A stretch of DNA of 64,000 nt from Halochromatium sp. (GCA_010912705.1 POWB01000018.1:40073-104072); one strand, 5' to 3'. Positions 7,296-15,215 are shown, counted from the first letter of the stretch. Notes: generated from the letters alone by a model not told the origin. Program-made: numbers and translations.

Positions 7296-8369
7296 TTGAT
7301 CATTCCATTGATTGAAAAACTCGACATCCAAGGCTTCGCGATCTTCAAGCAACCGCTCGAGTGGCGAAGGCACGGTGGCCTGAATCTCATCATCGGCGAG
7401 AACGATACCGGCAAGACGCACTTGCTGAAGTTGCTGTATGCCGTGACGCGGGCGGCCGAGGAGTACTGGAAGAAGGCGGCCGGCCCAAGCCCGGTGGAGC
7501 TGCCTGAGATCCTAGCGGCCAAACTGCGCTGGGTGTTTCTTCCGCAACAGATGGAACTGGGTCGGTTGGTCAGCCGGGGCGGCCACTACCGGCTCAAGGT
7601 TGACCTGGGCATGAGCGGGGACGGGTCACTCAGGTTTGAGTTCGGCAAAGACACCACCAGCAAGATTCTTCAATGGCAGAGCGATGGTCTGTCCGCGCTG
7701 AAGGGATTGCGCGCTAACTATCTGCCACCAAAAGAGATCCTGTCGATCTTCGATGCCATCGTCGCCACGCGTGAGGCGCAAGAGATTGCAGCCTTCGACG
7801 ATACCTATTACGACTTGGTTCAAGACTTCCGCCAACCAACGACGGCCGGGAAATGGCAGAACAATGTGGCGCGCGCCGTGAAACATCTCGACCAGGTGAC
7901 TTGTGGCGGCGAGGTGGAGATGGATGCTAAGGGTATCTGGTTTCGGCGCGGCAATGAGCGCTATAACATGCATCAAACGGCCGAGGGCATCAAGAAGATC
8001 GGCATCCTGCATCGGCTCATGCGCAATCGCCGTCTGACGCCAAAGGGTGGGTGCCTACTGTTTGTCGATGAGCCGGAAACCAATCTGCATCCGAAGGCCG
8101 TTGTGCGTTTTGCGGAAATGCTCTTCGAGTACGCCCGCTCTGGGATTCAAGTGTATGCGACAACTTACAGTTACTTTCTGTTGAAACGGTTGGAGCAGCT
8201 CGCGCGCGAGAGTCAAACGGACGATACCTTGTTGGATCTTCGGCGTGAGAACGGCGAAGGTGTTCGCGGAATGATCACGCGCCTGGCCGATGGCCTCCCG
8301 GATAGCCCGATTATCGAGCAATCGATGGCCTTGTTCGATGAAGATGTGCGCCTGGATTTAGGGTTATGA
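7296..8369 (+). CDS. OLD/RecF-like AAA ATPase, probable defence protein
   Basis: 357 residues with Walker A GENDTGKT at 34-41, TAEGIKKI near 228 in the place of an ABC-type signature, and Walker B LLFVDEPETNLHP at 254-266. This is the AAA15/OLD-like ATPase head with a short middle segment. No TOPRIM nuclease domain follows. The only start near the expected N-terminus is TTG 7296, without a Shine-Dalgarno, 34 bp after the repeat, so the true 5' end may have been altered by the repeat junction. A 135-residue gene follows 3 bp later, suggesting a two-gene unit. The role in defence is inferred from family and neighbours. Confidence 0.7.
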   Translation: MIIPLIEKLDIQGFAIFKQPLEWRRHGGLNLIIGENDTGKTHLLKLLYAVTRAAEEYWKKAAGPSPVELPEILAAKLRWVFLPQQMELGRLVSRGGHYRLKVDLGMSGDGSLRFEFGKDTTSKILQWQSDGLSALKGLRANYLPPKEILSIFDAIVATREAQEIAAFDDTYYDLVQDFRQPTTAGKWQNNVARAVKHLDQVTCGGEVEMDAKGIWFRRGNERYNMHQTAEGIKKIGILHRLMRNRRLTPKGGCLLFVDEPETNLHPKAVVRFAEMLFEYARSGIQVYATTYSYFLLKRLEQLARESQTDDTLLDLRRENGEGVRGMITRLADGLPDSPIIEQSMALFDEDVRLDLGL

Positions 8370-8372
8370 CGC

Positions 8373-8780
8373 ATGAATACTCGCAATCTTGCGCAAGCAC
8401 TGTATCGTGACGATCTAGTACCGTCGATCAAAGGCGATGCCCCCTATCGCTTCCTGCAGTTGGTCGACAAGGTCACTGACAGTGTGTTGATGCTCTTGGC
8501 GTTGCGGGCCAATACAAGGCGAAGTCAGGCATTGCGCGATGGTTTGCCGGACTTTGCCAAGTCTCGAATTCGGCTGCGCATGATCATCGCTTTGGGCTTG
8601 CCCGCGAACTTGAACATTCACTTGGGCGCTTTGCGACACACTGTTAACTCACGACTCAAGGGACGGATTGCGTTGGCGGATATTGATGCTATTTCCGTTC
8701 TGGACTATGACCGCCTCTGCGAAAAAGCGCCGCTGTTGGGTATCGACTGCGAACCCATCGCCGATCCTTGCAACGCTTGA
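8373..8780 (+). CDS. Unknown helical partner of the OLD-like ATPase
   Basis: 135 residues starting ATG 8373, three bases after the ATPase stop. It is predicted to be mainly helical (RFLQLVDKVTDSVLMLLALR, then SRIRLRMIIALGLPANLNIH and LGALRHTVNSRLKG). The arrangement of a helical bundle with an arginine/histidine-bearing loop faintly recalls MtlR-like or HEPN-like folds, but I cannot assign it. Tight spacing to the ATPase suggests that the two proteins work together, for example as ATPase sensor and effector. The sequence looks intact. Confidence 0.55.
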   Translation: MNTRNLAQALYRDDLVPSIKGDAPYRFLQLVDKVTDSVLMLLALRANTRRSQALRDGLPDFAKSRIRLRMIIALGLPANLNIHLGALRHTVNSRLKGRIALADIDAISVLDYDRLCEKAPLLGIDCEPIADPCNA

Positions 8781-8791
8781 CCCTGGGGCCC

Positions 8792-9463
8792 ATGAGTCTC
8801 CTCCGCCTCTACAGTTTCTTCCACCTCAACCTGGCCTACTCGGCCATTGAGGAAGAAGAGCGCCCACAGGCCATCGAGCGCTGTTACTGGCCGCTGCTAC
8901 GCCTGGCGCGGCAACGCGGTCTGCCGTTCGGCATCGAGCTGTCGGGCTATACGCTGGAGACGACTATTTCAGCAGGCATTTGGTCTTCGAGACGCCGGGG
9001 CGCCCGAAGATCACCGATCTGAACGCGGTTGAGCCGCAGTTGATGCAGGTTGCGGGTGGGCTCGCGGTGACCGGGGTGGTGTCGACGCCGCTGGGTCCGA
9101 TCGAGAAACGCTGGTTGATCGATGAGGCGGGTGGACGGCTGCTGCTGAGGTATCGGCTGCATTGGCCGGAGCCGATGCTCGGCTCGCTGCGGTTGGGCCA
9201 TCTGACGCTGATGCCCAAGGCGTTGGATGCGACCGGGCTGTGTTATCGCACGCACAATGGCGGTGTGGCCTTGGAGGCGGTCGGGCTGACGCGGGGCCTG
9301 ATCGAGTTGGGCGATGCCGAGCGCTGGGTTCGGCTGCGTTGTGAGAAGACGCAAGCGGCGCTCGTGGGCTTGGTCACCCATCAGCCGGTGCAGGGGTCAC
9401 ACTTTACGCGCCTGGCGTTATCGGCGCGGGAGTTGGATGATACCAGCCGGCCAGCGCTCCAAC
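8792..9463 (+). pseudogene. Glycoside hydrolase family 57, internally deleted and cut at the 3' end
   Basis: The first 55 codons (YSFFHLNLAYSAIEEEERPQ, ERCYWPLLRLARQRGLPFGI, ELSGYTLE) are the GH57 N-terminus with its substrate-binding His and Glu-rich start. At about 8958 the sequence jumps in another frame to the GH57 C-terminal region (FETPGRPKITDLNAVEPQLM to HFTRLALSARELDDTSRPA). The catalytic core, several hundred residues, is missing. At about 9463 the homology stops, and the missing last 35 codons are found at 13471-13578. GH57 enzymes are amylases or branching enzymes. No activity is expected here. Confidence 0.72.
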
Positions 9464-9603
9464 CATCCAGATGACCTAAAACACGTTGGCTCGCGCTACA
9501 TGGCCGAGCACCCCGAGCAATTTCGCATCATCGGCCTAGACCGCCCCAGGCGCTCAGCGTCGCTAACTGGCGCGTCACCGTTGATGAATCTGCCGACTAT
9601 GAG

Positions 9604-10032
9604 ATGATAATGAAACCCCGGCGCAATCGATACAACACCAAACGCAAGCTTGGCTCAATGCCTGCGGAAGACACTCTCTTGGCAAGTCGCGTCAGTTACG
9701 GCGGTAATCCCGAGCATAAACGCAATCCCGGGGATTTTGGATTAACCCCACCAGCAGCACATCGTCGTCCCGATAAATCCCTATGCGACGGCACTGGCAT
9801 CCTGACTCGCGCCGCAGCGCTCAAATTGCTCCGTGCCGGAATCCGGCAAGGACTGGTGAGTGAACAAAAACGCAACGGCTGGCCGCAGAATATTTGGGCG
9901 GTCACCGATGCCGGTGAACCGGTGGAGGCAATGCTGGAGAACCCTGAGCAGGGTGCTTATCATGGCTACCCAATGCCCGAGGACGACCCGTTCAGGACCC
10001 AAATCCTTGAGCGTTGGCGGCAACGGCTATGA
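9604..10032 (+). CDS. Winged-helix-like protein of a two-gene module
   Basis: 142 residues, ATG 9604. The segment ILTRAAALKLLRAGIRQGLV followed by RNGWPQNIWAVTDAGEPVEA reads as a helix-turn-helix with a beta wing. It is preceded by a conserved-looking basic stretch (YGGNPEHKRNPGDFGL). The last codon overlaps the next start by 4 nt (ATGA), so it is coupled to the 438-residue protein. Paired with an ImmA/IrrE-like partner, it could be a DNA-binding antitoxin or regulator. I do not know a named family for it. Function is inferred from fold and context only. Confidence 0.6.
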   Translation: MIMKPRRNRYNTKRKLGSMPAEDTLLASRVSYGGNPEHKRNPGDFGLTPPAAHRRPDKSLCDGTGILTRAAALKLLRAGIRQGLVSEQKRNGWPQNIWAVTDAGEPVEAMLENPEQGAYHGYPMPEDDPFRTQILERWRQRL

Positions 10033-11345
10033 GTAACCACTTTGAGATCCAATTCTCGCCTCGCGAAAGCAGCGCATGCGATGCACTGGACCGGGTTGCT
10101 GAGGCCGACATCGGCATCGTCGTCGGCGACATCTGTCTGACTGAGCTTGAGGATCGCATGGCGAAGACGGTTCGCCCAACCTTCAGAGCTAGTACCTACC
10201 GGCTCGCCTTATGGCTGGCCGAGAATTGGTGGCGACTGCGTTGGGAGCCGGAAGACGATTCTCTAGACTGGCAACTGTCGCATAATCTGGCCGCCATCGG
10301 TGCGGGCTATGTCTGGCCCGCGCTGACCCTCGTCAGCGATGGTGAGCGCGTCATGCTCAGGATGCGACCGAGTACGGTGACTGCGAGCGCGGACATCCGC
10401 TATTTACTCCAGACAGACCTGCGCATCAGCGTTGAATCCCTCATCACGGGCATCGATCGCTTCATCGGCGCGGTGATCGAACGGCTGCGTGCCTGTGGTC
10501 AGCAAGATACAGACTTGGAAATGCTCTGGAACGACCTCTTGGAGGAGCGCCAGGATGCCGAGACCGCCCAAAGGCGCAAACTGGAGGCCTTGGCCGGTCT
10601 TGACCCTGATGCGGACGAGGGCGCGTTTCTCGACAGCTTGCTGGCGCAGCAATCCTCGATCGGCCCGTCTGGGCTGGAGGAGTTGGTTGCCGCGTGCAAG
10701 GCAGCGACGCAAGACACCCTGAACGTGCTGGCTGGTCTCCACGAACAAGGGGCGACAAGACTTGCGCTGCCGGCTATTGAACCCGTGCGGGCGCGGATAC
10801 GGAAAGACCTCGGGAAACAGTCTGTCTGGACCATACTGGGCGGGCAAGCGCCCGCTACCTGGCAACGGGCGTATCGCGCTGCGGACGCCGTGCGCGAACA
10901 CTGGGGCCTTGGGCCGGGCGCGATCAGCAATACCCAACTTGCCGAGGCCTTAGGTACCGACGCACAGCGACTGTTCGCCCCGAGCACGGCAACACAATGC
11001 CCGATCTCCGCCGGGTTTCGCGACGACCTCTCAGGTCACTTCGACGTCGTGTTGGCAGCACGCGCGCCCACAGGCAGACGTTTCGCCGTCGCCAGACTCC
11101 TGGGTGACTACCTCGCGTCTGCCGACACCGAGCATCTCTTGCCTGCAACGGCGACCAAGACCGCTCGGCAAACGTTTCAGCGCGCCTTCGCGCAACAACT
11201 GCTCTGTCCGGTCGATGACCTGAAAAGAGTCCTCGACACCGATCAGCCAGACGACGAGCGCATCGAAGACGCGGCACTGGAATTCGATGTGTCGCCACTG
11301 CTGGTCAAGACCACGCTGGTGCATCAAGGCAACCATCGACCATGA
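10029..11345 (+). CDS. Large protein with degenerate ImmA/IrrE-like C-terminus
   Basis: 438 residues from ATG 10029, coupled to the winged-helix gene. Residues 1-180 (FEIQFSPRESSACDALDRVA, LALWLAENWWRLRWEP) form an unassigned domain. The C-terminal third (RRFAVARLLGDYLAS, then TARQTFQRAFAQQLLCPVDD and DAALEFDVSPLLVKTTLVHQ) follows the layout of ImmA/IrrE metallopeptidases after their HExxH helix. The metal-binding HExxH is replaced by ARLLGD, so it is unlikely to be a zinc protease. ImmA/IrrE proteins cleave or bind repressors in phage and toxin-antitoxin systems. The stop overlaps the ATG of relic copy 2. Confidence 0.6.
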   Translation: MSNHFEIQFSPRESSACDALDRVAEADIGIVVGDICLTELEDRMAKTVRPTFRASTYRLALWLAENWWRLRWEPEDDSLDWQLSHNLAAIGAGYVWPALTLVSDGERVMLRMRPSTVTASADIRYLLQTDLRISVESLITGIDRFIGAVIERLRACGQQDTDLEMLWNDLLEERQDAETAQRRKLEALAGLDPDADEGAFLDSLLAQQSSIGPSGLEELVAACKAATQDTLNVLAGLHEQGATRLALPAIEPVRARIRKDLGKQSVWTILGGQAPATWQRAYRAADAVREHWGLGPGAISNTQLAEALGTDAQRLFAPSTATQCPISAGFRDDLSGHFDVVLAARAPTGRRFAVARLLGDYLASADTEHLLPATATKTARQTFQRAFAQQLLCPVDDLKRVLDTDQPDDERIEDAALEFDVSPLLVKTTLVHQGNHRP

Positions 11346-11713
11346 CCCACTTCATCGCCGAAGTCTCCAGCAACCACCACCGCGACCTCGCGCGCTGCGT
11401 CGACTTCTACAAGATCGCCTCCTACGAGCTGCTCTGGGACGACGGCCCAAGTTCAACCGGCCGGTGGCGCAGCGGTACTTTTTCCGGAACCGGGCGTGGT
11501 AACGGCTGTGGAAGGCGCGGACGCCTTCGCCGAGCATCCGGATGTCGCCTGTCCTCGAGCTGCGGGTGAAGCCCGGCGACCGCATCGGCCCCGTGGACAG
11601 CCATCCGGCCCGAGCTGGTGTGGTGATCACCACGGAGGAGACGCGCGAGGCTGCGATGGCCTTGGCGGCAGGCGTGGTAGAGTCGGTGGTCATCTCGACC
11701 CGCTGAAGCGAAG
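11342..11713 (+). repeat. 372-bp chimeric relic repeat, copy 2
   Basis: This copy is colinear with 6891-7262 and of identical length. The visible differences are four substitutions: cag/cac and gtt/gtc near the start, gcctgc/gcctgt in the middle, and gtagtc/gtggtc near the end. It carries the same NeuB-like start, internal NeuB piece and ATP-grasp tail, with the same frameshift. The shared defects show that duplication happened after the gene fusion. It precedes the PtuA-like ATPase gene by 55 bp, as copy 1 precedes the other ATPase by 33 bp. Confidence 0.88.
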
Positions 11714-11768
11714 CCTAGACAAACAACAGGTTCTCTGTTTCGCGCTGTTTTTAGTGTCATGTTGCCCC

Positions 11769-13133
11769 ATGAAACTTGATGACTTAAAGCTGTACAATTT
11801 CCGTCGTTTTAAGGCTCTGGATATCAACTTTCATCCGGAGTTGACGGTTTTGGTGGCCAAGAATGGTCAGGGTAAAACGACGGTCTTGGACGCCGCTACG
11901 ATAGTCTTGGGTACCTTCGTTGGCGCTTTTGATTTAGGCAAATCTAAGCCCATCGCGCAGCAAGATGCTCGCTATCAGAGGCGATTGGGGCAGTCGGATA
12001 GCGAACAGGTCTTTCCTGTCCGGTTGGAAGCGGCTCTGTCGATGCTGCGCGAGCCTGTGATTCGTGAACTCAACAGCGCTAAGGGCAAAACAACGATCAA
12101 GGGTGCCGCTGAGCTGACATCGCGGGGCAAAGCGTTGATGGAGCAGGTCAGGGCGCTGGAACCCGTCGCACTTCCGCTACTGGCCTACTATGGCTCTGGG
12201 CGGCTCTGGAATGCCCACAAGAACATGAGCCGTAAGGCGGTGCTGAGCGAAAGCCGAACCATGGCCTATGAGGACTGCTTTAGCGCTGCCTCCAGCTTTA
12301 CCCAGGTGCAGCAGTGGATGACCAAGGCGACTTTCGCCGCGCTTCAGCAGAAGAGCATGGAGGCTTATCAGGGGTACAAGATTTCAGACCAGATACAGGG
12401 TATTCAGCGCACCATTGACTCGGTTTTGGGTGCGGAAGGCTGGAGCGGCTTCCATTACAGCATGCAGCATGAGGAACTGGCGATGTCGCATCCGGAGGTG
12501 GGTGTGTTGCCAGTGTCGATGCTAAGCGATGGTGTGCGTGCCATGGTGTCGATGGTGGCCGACATGGGCTGGCGTTGCGCCAAGCTCAACCCGCAGATGG
12601 GAGAGGCTGCGGCACAGCAGACCGAAGGCATTGTTTTTATCGATGAGATCGATATGCACCTGCACCCGCAATGGCAGCAACGGGTGATTGGCTCCCTGCG
12701 AGAGGCCTTTCCCAAGGTCCAGTTGATTGTGACGACACACAGTCCACAAGTGCTCTCGACAGTGAATGCGGACAATATCCGTTTGATCCGGCACGCGTAT
12801 GACCCGGAAACCGGCGATACCTGCTCTGAGGCCATTACGCCGAGCCTGCAGAGCCGTGGGGTGGCGAGCAACGCTCTGCTTGCGGAGCTGCAGGGAGTTG
12901 ATCCCATACCAGCGGTGCAAGAAGCCAGTTGGGTTAAAGCGTACATGGCACTGATCACGTCAAGCCGACAAGACGAGGGGTTGGAAGTGGAAAAACAGGC
13001 ATTGAGGGAAAAGATTCTGGCGCATTTCGGGGCGCATCACCAGGTTTGGCTGGAATGCCAACGGCAGGAACGGCTTCAACAGATGAAATCTCGGTTTGGC
13101 AGGAGTGCTGCGATTGGTCTTTCAGGAGATTGA
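11769..13133 (+). CDS. ptuA: PtuA-like AAA ATPase of a Septu-type defence system
   Basis: 454 residues from ATG 11769. It begins MKLDDLKLYNFRRFKALDIN with Walker A (AKNGQGKTT, residues 30-38). An ABC-like MLSDGVRAMVSMVADM signature precedes Walker B (GIVFIDEIDMHLHPQWQ), and the switch TTHSPQVLSTV follows. This is the RecF/SMC-like ATPase of Septu (PtuA), which acts with an HNH nuclease to block phage. An HNH gene follows immediately, as expected. The ATPase itself looks complete. A longer upstream open frame reads through relic copy 2 and is not the real start. Confidence 0.82.
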   Translation: MKLDDLKLYNFRRFKALDINFHPELTVLVAKNGQGKTTVLDAATIVLGTFVGAFDLGKSKPIAQQDARYQRRLGQSDSEQVFPVRLEAALSMLREPVIRELNSAKGKTTIKGAAELTSRGKALMEQVRALEPVALPLLAYYGSGRLWNAHKNMSRKAVLSESRTMAYEDCFSAASSFTQVQQWMTKATFAALQQKSMEAYQGYKISDQIQGIQRTIDSVLGAEGWSGFHYSMQHEELAMSHPEVGVLPVSMLSDGVRAMVSMVADMGWRCAKLNPQMGEAAAQQTEGIVFIDEIDMHLHPQWQQRVIGSLREAFPKVQLIVTTHSPQVLSTVNADNIRLIRHAYDPETGDTCSEAITPSLQSRGVASNALLAELQGVDPIPAVQEASWVKAYMALITSSRQDEGLEVEKQALREKILAHFGAHHQVWLECQRQERLQQMKSRFGRSAAIGLSGD

Positions 13134-13134
13134 T

Positions 13135-13578
13135 GTGCATCAGCTCACCAGACCCTCGGCGCCTGGCTGTTTAAGACGTTACCGTTATGGTCGAAACACA
13201 TGGTGTGATGTGTCACCGGATGAAAAAACCGAGATCTGGCGGTCGCTCGATTTGATGCAGGACTATCGTTGTGCTTACTGTGAGGCGAGCCTGAAAACGA
13301 AGTCGGGTCAGCCTGAAGGGCACATTGAACATTTCCGTCAGCGTAAGCACCATCCCCAAGGCACCTTTGATTGGCAGAATCTGTTTGGCTCCTGCAATCG
13401 TCAAGAGAGTTGCGGCAAACATAAGGATCGGCAGTGCTATGACCATGGCCGCGCCGTGTCTTTTCTGGTATCGGCGCGGGAGCGGGAGTTGGATGACACC
13501 AGCCGACCAGCGCCGGTTGGGCCGTTGGTTGTGGATTTGGTGTTGAGCAGTCATGTGCTGGGTTCGGTGTCGGGCTAG
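13135..13578 (+). pseudogene. ptuB: PtuB-like HNH endonuclease whose C-terminus is replaced by a GH57 tail
   Basis: GTG 13135 has AGGAG six bases upstream and follows the ptuA stop directly. The HNH core is present: MQDYRCAYCEASLKTKSGQP, GHIEHFRQRKHH, DWQNLFGSCNRQESCGKHKD. This matches the PtuB/TIGR02646 family, which supplies the nuclease of Septu. After DRQCYDHG the homology ends at about residue 110. The frame then runs into VSARERELDDTSRPAPVGPL to VLGSVSG, the end of a GH57 protein. Family members normally continue for roughly another hundred residues, so the nuclease is probably inactive or altered. Confidence 0.72.
13471..13578 (+). pseudogene. 3' terminal fragment of the GH57 gene
   Basis: These 35 codons (SARERELDDTSRPAPVGPLV, then VDLVLSSHVLGSVSG) continue exactly where the fragment at 8792-9463 stops. 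The two pieces share about 44 bp (tatcggcgcgggag, then gagttggatga and accagcc.accagcgc) with an extra 6-bp cgggag unit here. The piece is in frame with the ptuB gene, forming a fusion. Confidence 0.7.
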
Positions 13579-13623
13579 CAGTTGCCGGGTCCTACAGTGC
13601 GCATGCGGTGTCCAAGTGGTTGC

Positions 13624-13914
13624 TTATGACAAGGCTTCGCCAAGGCGCTGGCAGACGATGTCTTGCTGGGCCTCGGTCAGCATTGGGTAGAGCGGGAGGC
13701 TGATCGCGCGTCTGTAGTAAGCCTCAGCCACCGGAAAATCGCCTTCCGCAAAACCGAACCGCTGGTAGTCCGGCTGGCGATGCACGGGGATGTAATGCAC
13801 GTTGACGCCGATGCCAGCATCGCGCAGTGCTTGGAATGCGTAGCGACGCGTCTCGCCATCGGCGACCTGGATCGGATAGAGGTGCAGGGCAGAGTGGTGC
13901 CTAGGGTCATGCAT
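13624..13914 (-). pseudogene. C-terminal fragment of a PseC-like aminotransferase
   Basis: The 96 codons HSALHLYPIQVADGETRRYA, FQALRDAGIGVNVHYIPVHR, QPDYQRFGFAEGDFPVAEAY and RAISLPLYPMLTEAQQD match the last quarter of UDP-4-amino-4,6-dideoxy-N-acetyl-altrosamine transaminase (PseC) and related DegT-family enzymes. The stop is natural, and the 5' three quarters including the PLP lysine are missing. Sequence identity ends near 13935, about 55 bp from the insertion element. It is another remnant of a pseudaminic/legionaminic pathway. Confidence 0.72.
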
Positions 13915-13988
13915 GCCGGTTAAATTGCCGCTTCATCGAGCAGCTCTGATGCTGATACCGCTATTATGTAAATCGCGTCAAAATCATC

Positions 13989-15039
13989 AGGCTCATGAGG
14001 CGAACTGTGTGACACCACACAGTATTCGGAGAAATTCTATTGTGCATACCTTAATATTGTGAGCCCATTCATGCATGGCGACGTATTGCTGTAGATAAAC
14101 CTTATTCACACCACGAAAGGGACGTAGGAAATTTCGCAATCCTGTCCAAAAACCTTCGCTAGTATTGACATGCACTTCCCGAATACCGTCTCCATCGTCA
14201 TCTCTAGCCCAGACACGCTTACCCGGTGTATGGCAAACCGTTACATGCAAACGATTAGCCTCGGCAAGATGATGATAAGCCCCCCACTCATCGGTATTAA
14301 TCGTAGACCCTGGTTGCGTCGCATCAAGCACGGTCGGTTCGAGATCCTTTCGCGCGCTGTTATGTTTTACTTCCAATTGGATCTGACCATTTTCTCGACC
14401 AACCACGCCCAGAATTGGGGGTCGATCCGAGTCCCAGGTGCCATGACCACGAGCTTGGTTACCACGCCGACGAGGAGGATCGTCTGGGTCTGGATGCTTG
14501 ATGCCTTTCTCGCCAGAATTCTGATACATTTCATCGGCTTCGCACACATCATCTGGCATAGCTGCTCGAACACAGGCGTGCGATGCAAGGGCTTGGATTT
14601 TATGGCGCCGCTCAAGTAAATGCTTACGATCTATTCCCAATTCGTTTGCTAAATGAAGCGTTGATGTTCCTTGCGCAATACCCTGTAAAATGCGCACTAT
14701 AACTGAACAATCATGATGTGTACCCTGCCACATCGTCTTTGAAAATGCGTTATAAACATGTCCGTTAGCACATTTGTGATATAAAATTGGTGCACGATCT
14801 TTTCTGTGAATTTTGGAATCTTGAACGGAGCATCCGCAAATGGGGCATGCTAGCCCATTAGGATGAAGTATGTTAACCAAGTAGTCGTAACATTTCTGTT
14901 CATCCATTAACTCAATGACGGAAAAAATAAGCATAATAGTTTGACAAAATTTGCTATGCGGTGTTTTGTTATTATCACAAATTTTCTGCAAACAGCAATG
15001 ACTCATGGCAAGGGCTCACACATTTGGCCCCATGAGCCT
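13989..15039 (-). mobile_element. IS1595-type insertion sequence with terminal inverted repeats
   Basis: The left end (aggctcatgaggcgaactg, 13989 onward) and the reverse complement of the right end (aggctcatggggccaaatg, ending 15039) match at about 21 of 25 positions, including the shared tgtgtga further in. The element is about 1.05 kb with a single transposase gene. The transposase stop codon lies inside the left repeat. I find no clear 8-bp target duplication (left flank aaatcatc, right flank atatttct), so one end may have been rearranged after insertion. Confidence 0.75.
13993..14907 (-). CDS. IS1595-family transposase
   Basis: About 304 residues from ATG 14907 (MDEQKCYDYLVNILHPNGLA). 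A longer frame begins at 15006. A zinc finger (CPICGCSVQD and CANGHVYNAFSKTMWQGTHH) is followed by the helix-turn-helix (TSTLHLANELGIDRKHLLER). The DDE-like catalytic domain follows: DDVCEADEMYQ, TINTDEWGAYHHLAE, and EGFWTGLRNFLRPFRGVNKV. This order matches IS1595/IS1016-type transposases, which move by cut-and-paste. The frame is intact from start to stop. Base composition is more AT-rich than the neighbouring genes, which supports recent arrival. Confidence 0.85.
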   Translation of the reverse strand: MDEQKCYDYLVNILHPNGLACPICGCSVQDSKIHRKDRAPILYHKCANGHVYNAFSKTMWQGTHHDCSVIVRILQGIAQGTSTLHLANELGIDRKHLLERRHKIQALASHACVRAAMPDDVCEADEMYQNSGEKGIKHPDPDDPPRRRGNQARGHGTWDSDRPPILGVVGRENGQIQLEVKHNSARKDLEPTVLDATQPGSTINTDEWGAYHHLAEANRLHVTVCHTPGKRVWARDDDGDGIREVHVNTSEGFWTGLRNFLRPFRGVNKVYLQQYVAMHEWAHNIKVCTIEFLRILCGVTQFAS

Positions 15040-15179
15040 ATATTTCTTCATGGTTTAATTGCTGTGGGGAAATTATTGTGGGTTGAAGATAGACAGGTAG
15101 CTTTGTGGGCACGCCAATTACCATGAGTAGATCCTGCATGGTTTGACTTAAGCTTCAATATGATGGTTAGCATTACTAT

Positions 15180-15215
15180 GCCCGGCAGTTTCCATGGTTG
15201 GTCTCCGGGCTTTTT
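15180..15215 (+). terminator. Terminator-like hairpin
   Basis: The arms gcccgg (15180-15185) and ccgggc (15205-15210) are perfectly complementary, with a 19-nt loop, and a run of five T residues follows. The long loop makes it weaker than a classical terminator, and no gene is evident upstream on this strand. Confidence 0.4.

Noticed and set aside
11496..11768. N-terminal 91-residue extension of the PtuA-like protein
   Set aside because: The extension is read through relic copy 2 in a frame that does not encode the NeuB or ATP-grasp parts. ATG 11769 gives the normal PtuA start.
14170..14619. 149-codon plus-strand frame inside the insertion element
   Set aside because: It is antisense to the transposase catalytic domain and has no motif of its own.
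15180..15215. A strong terminator for an unseen gene in the AT-rich gap
   Set aside because: The hairpin has a 19-nt loop and no upstream gene on that strand. It was kept only as a low-confidence feature.
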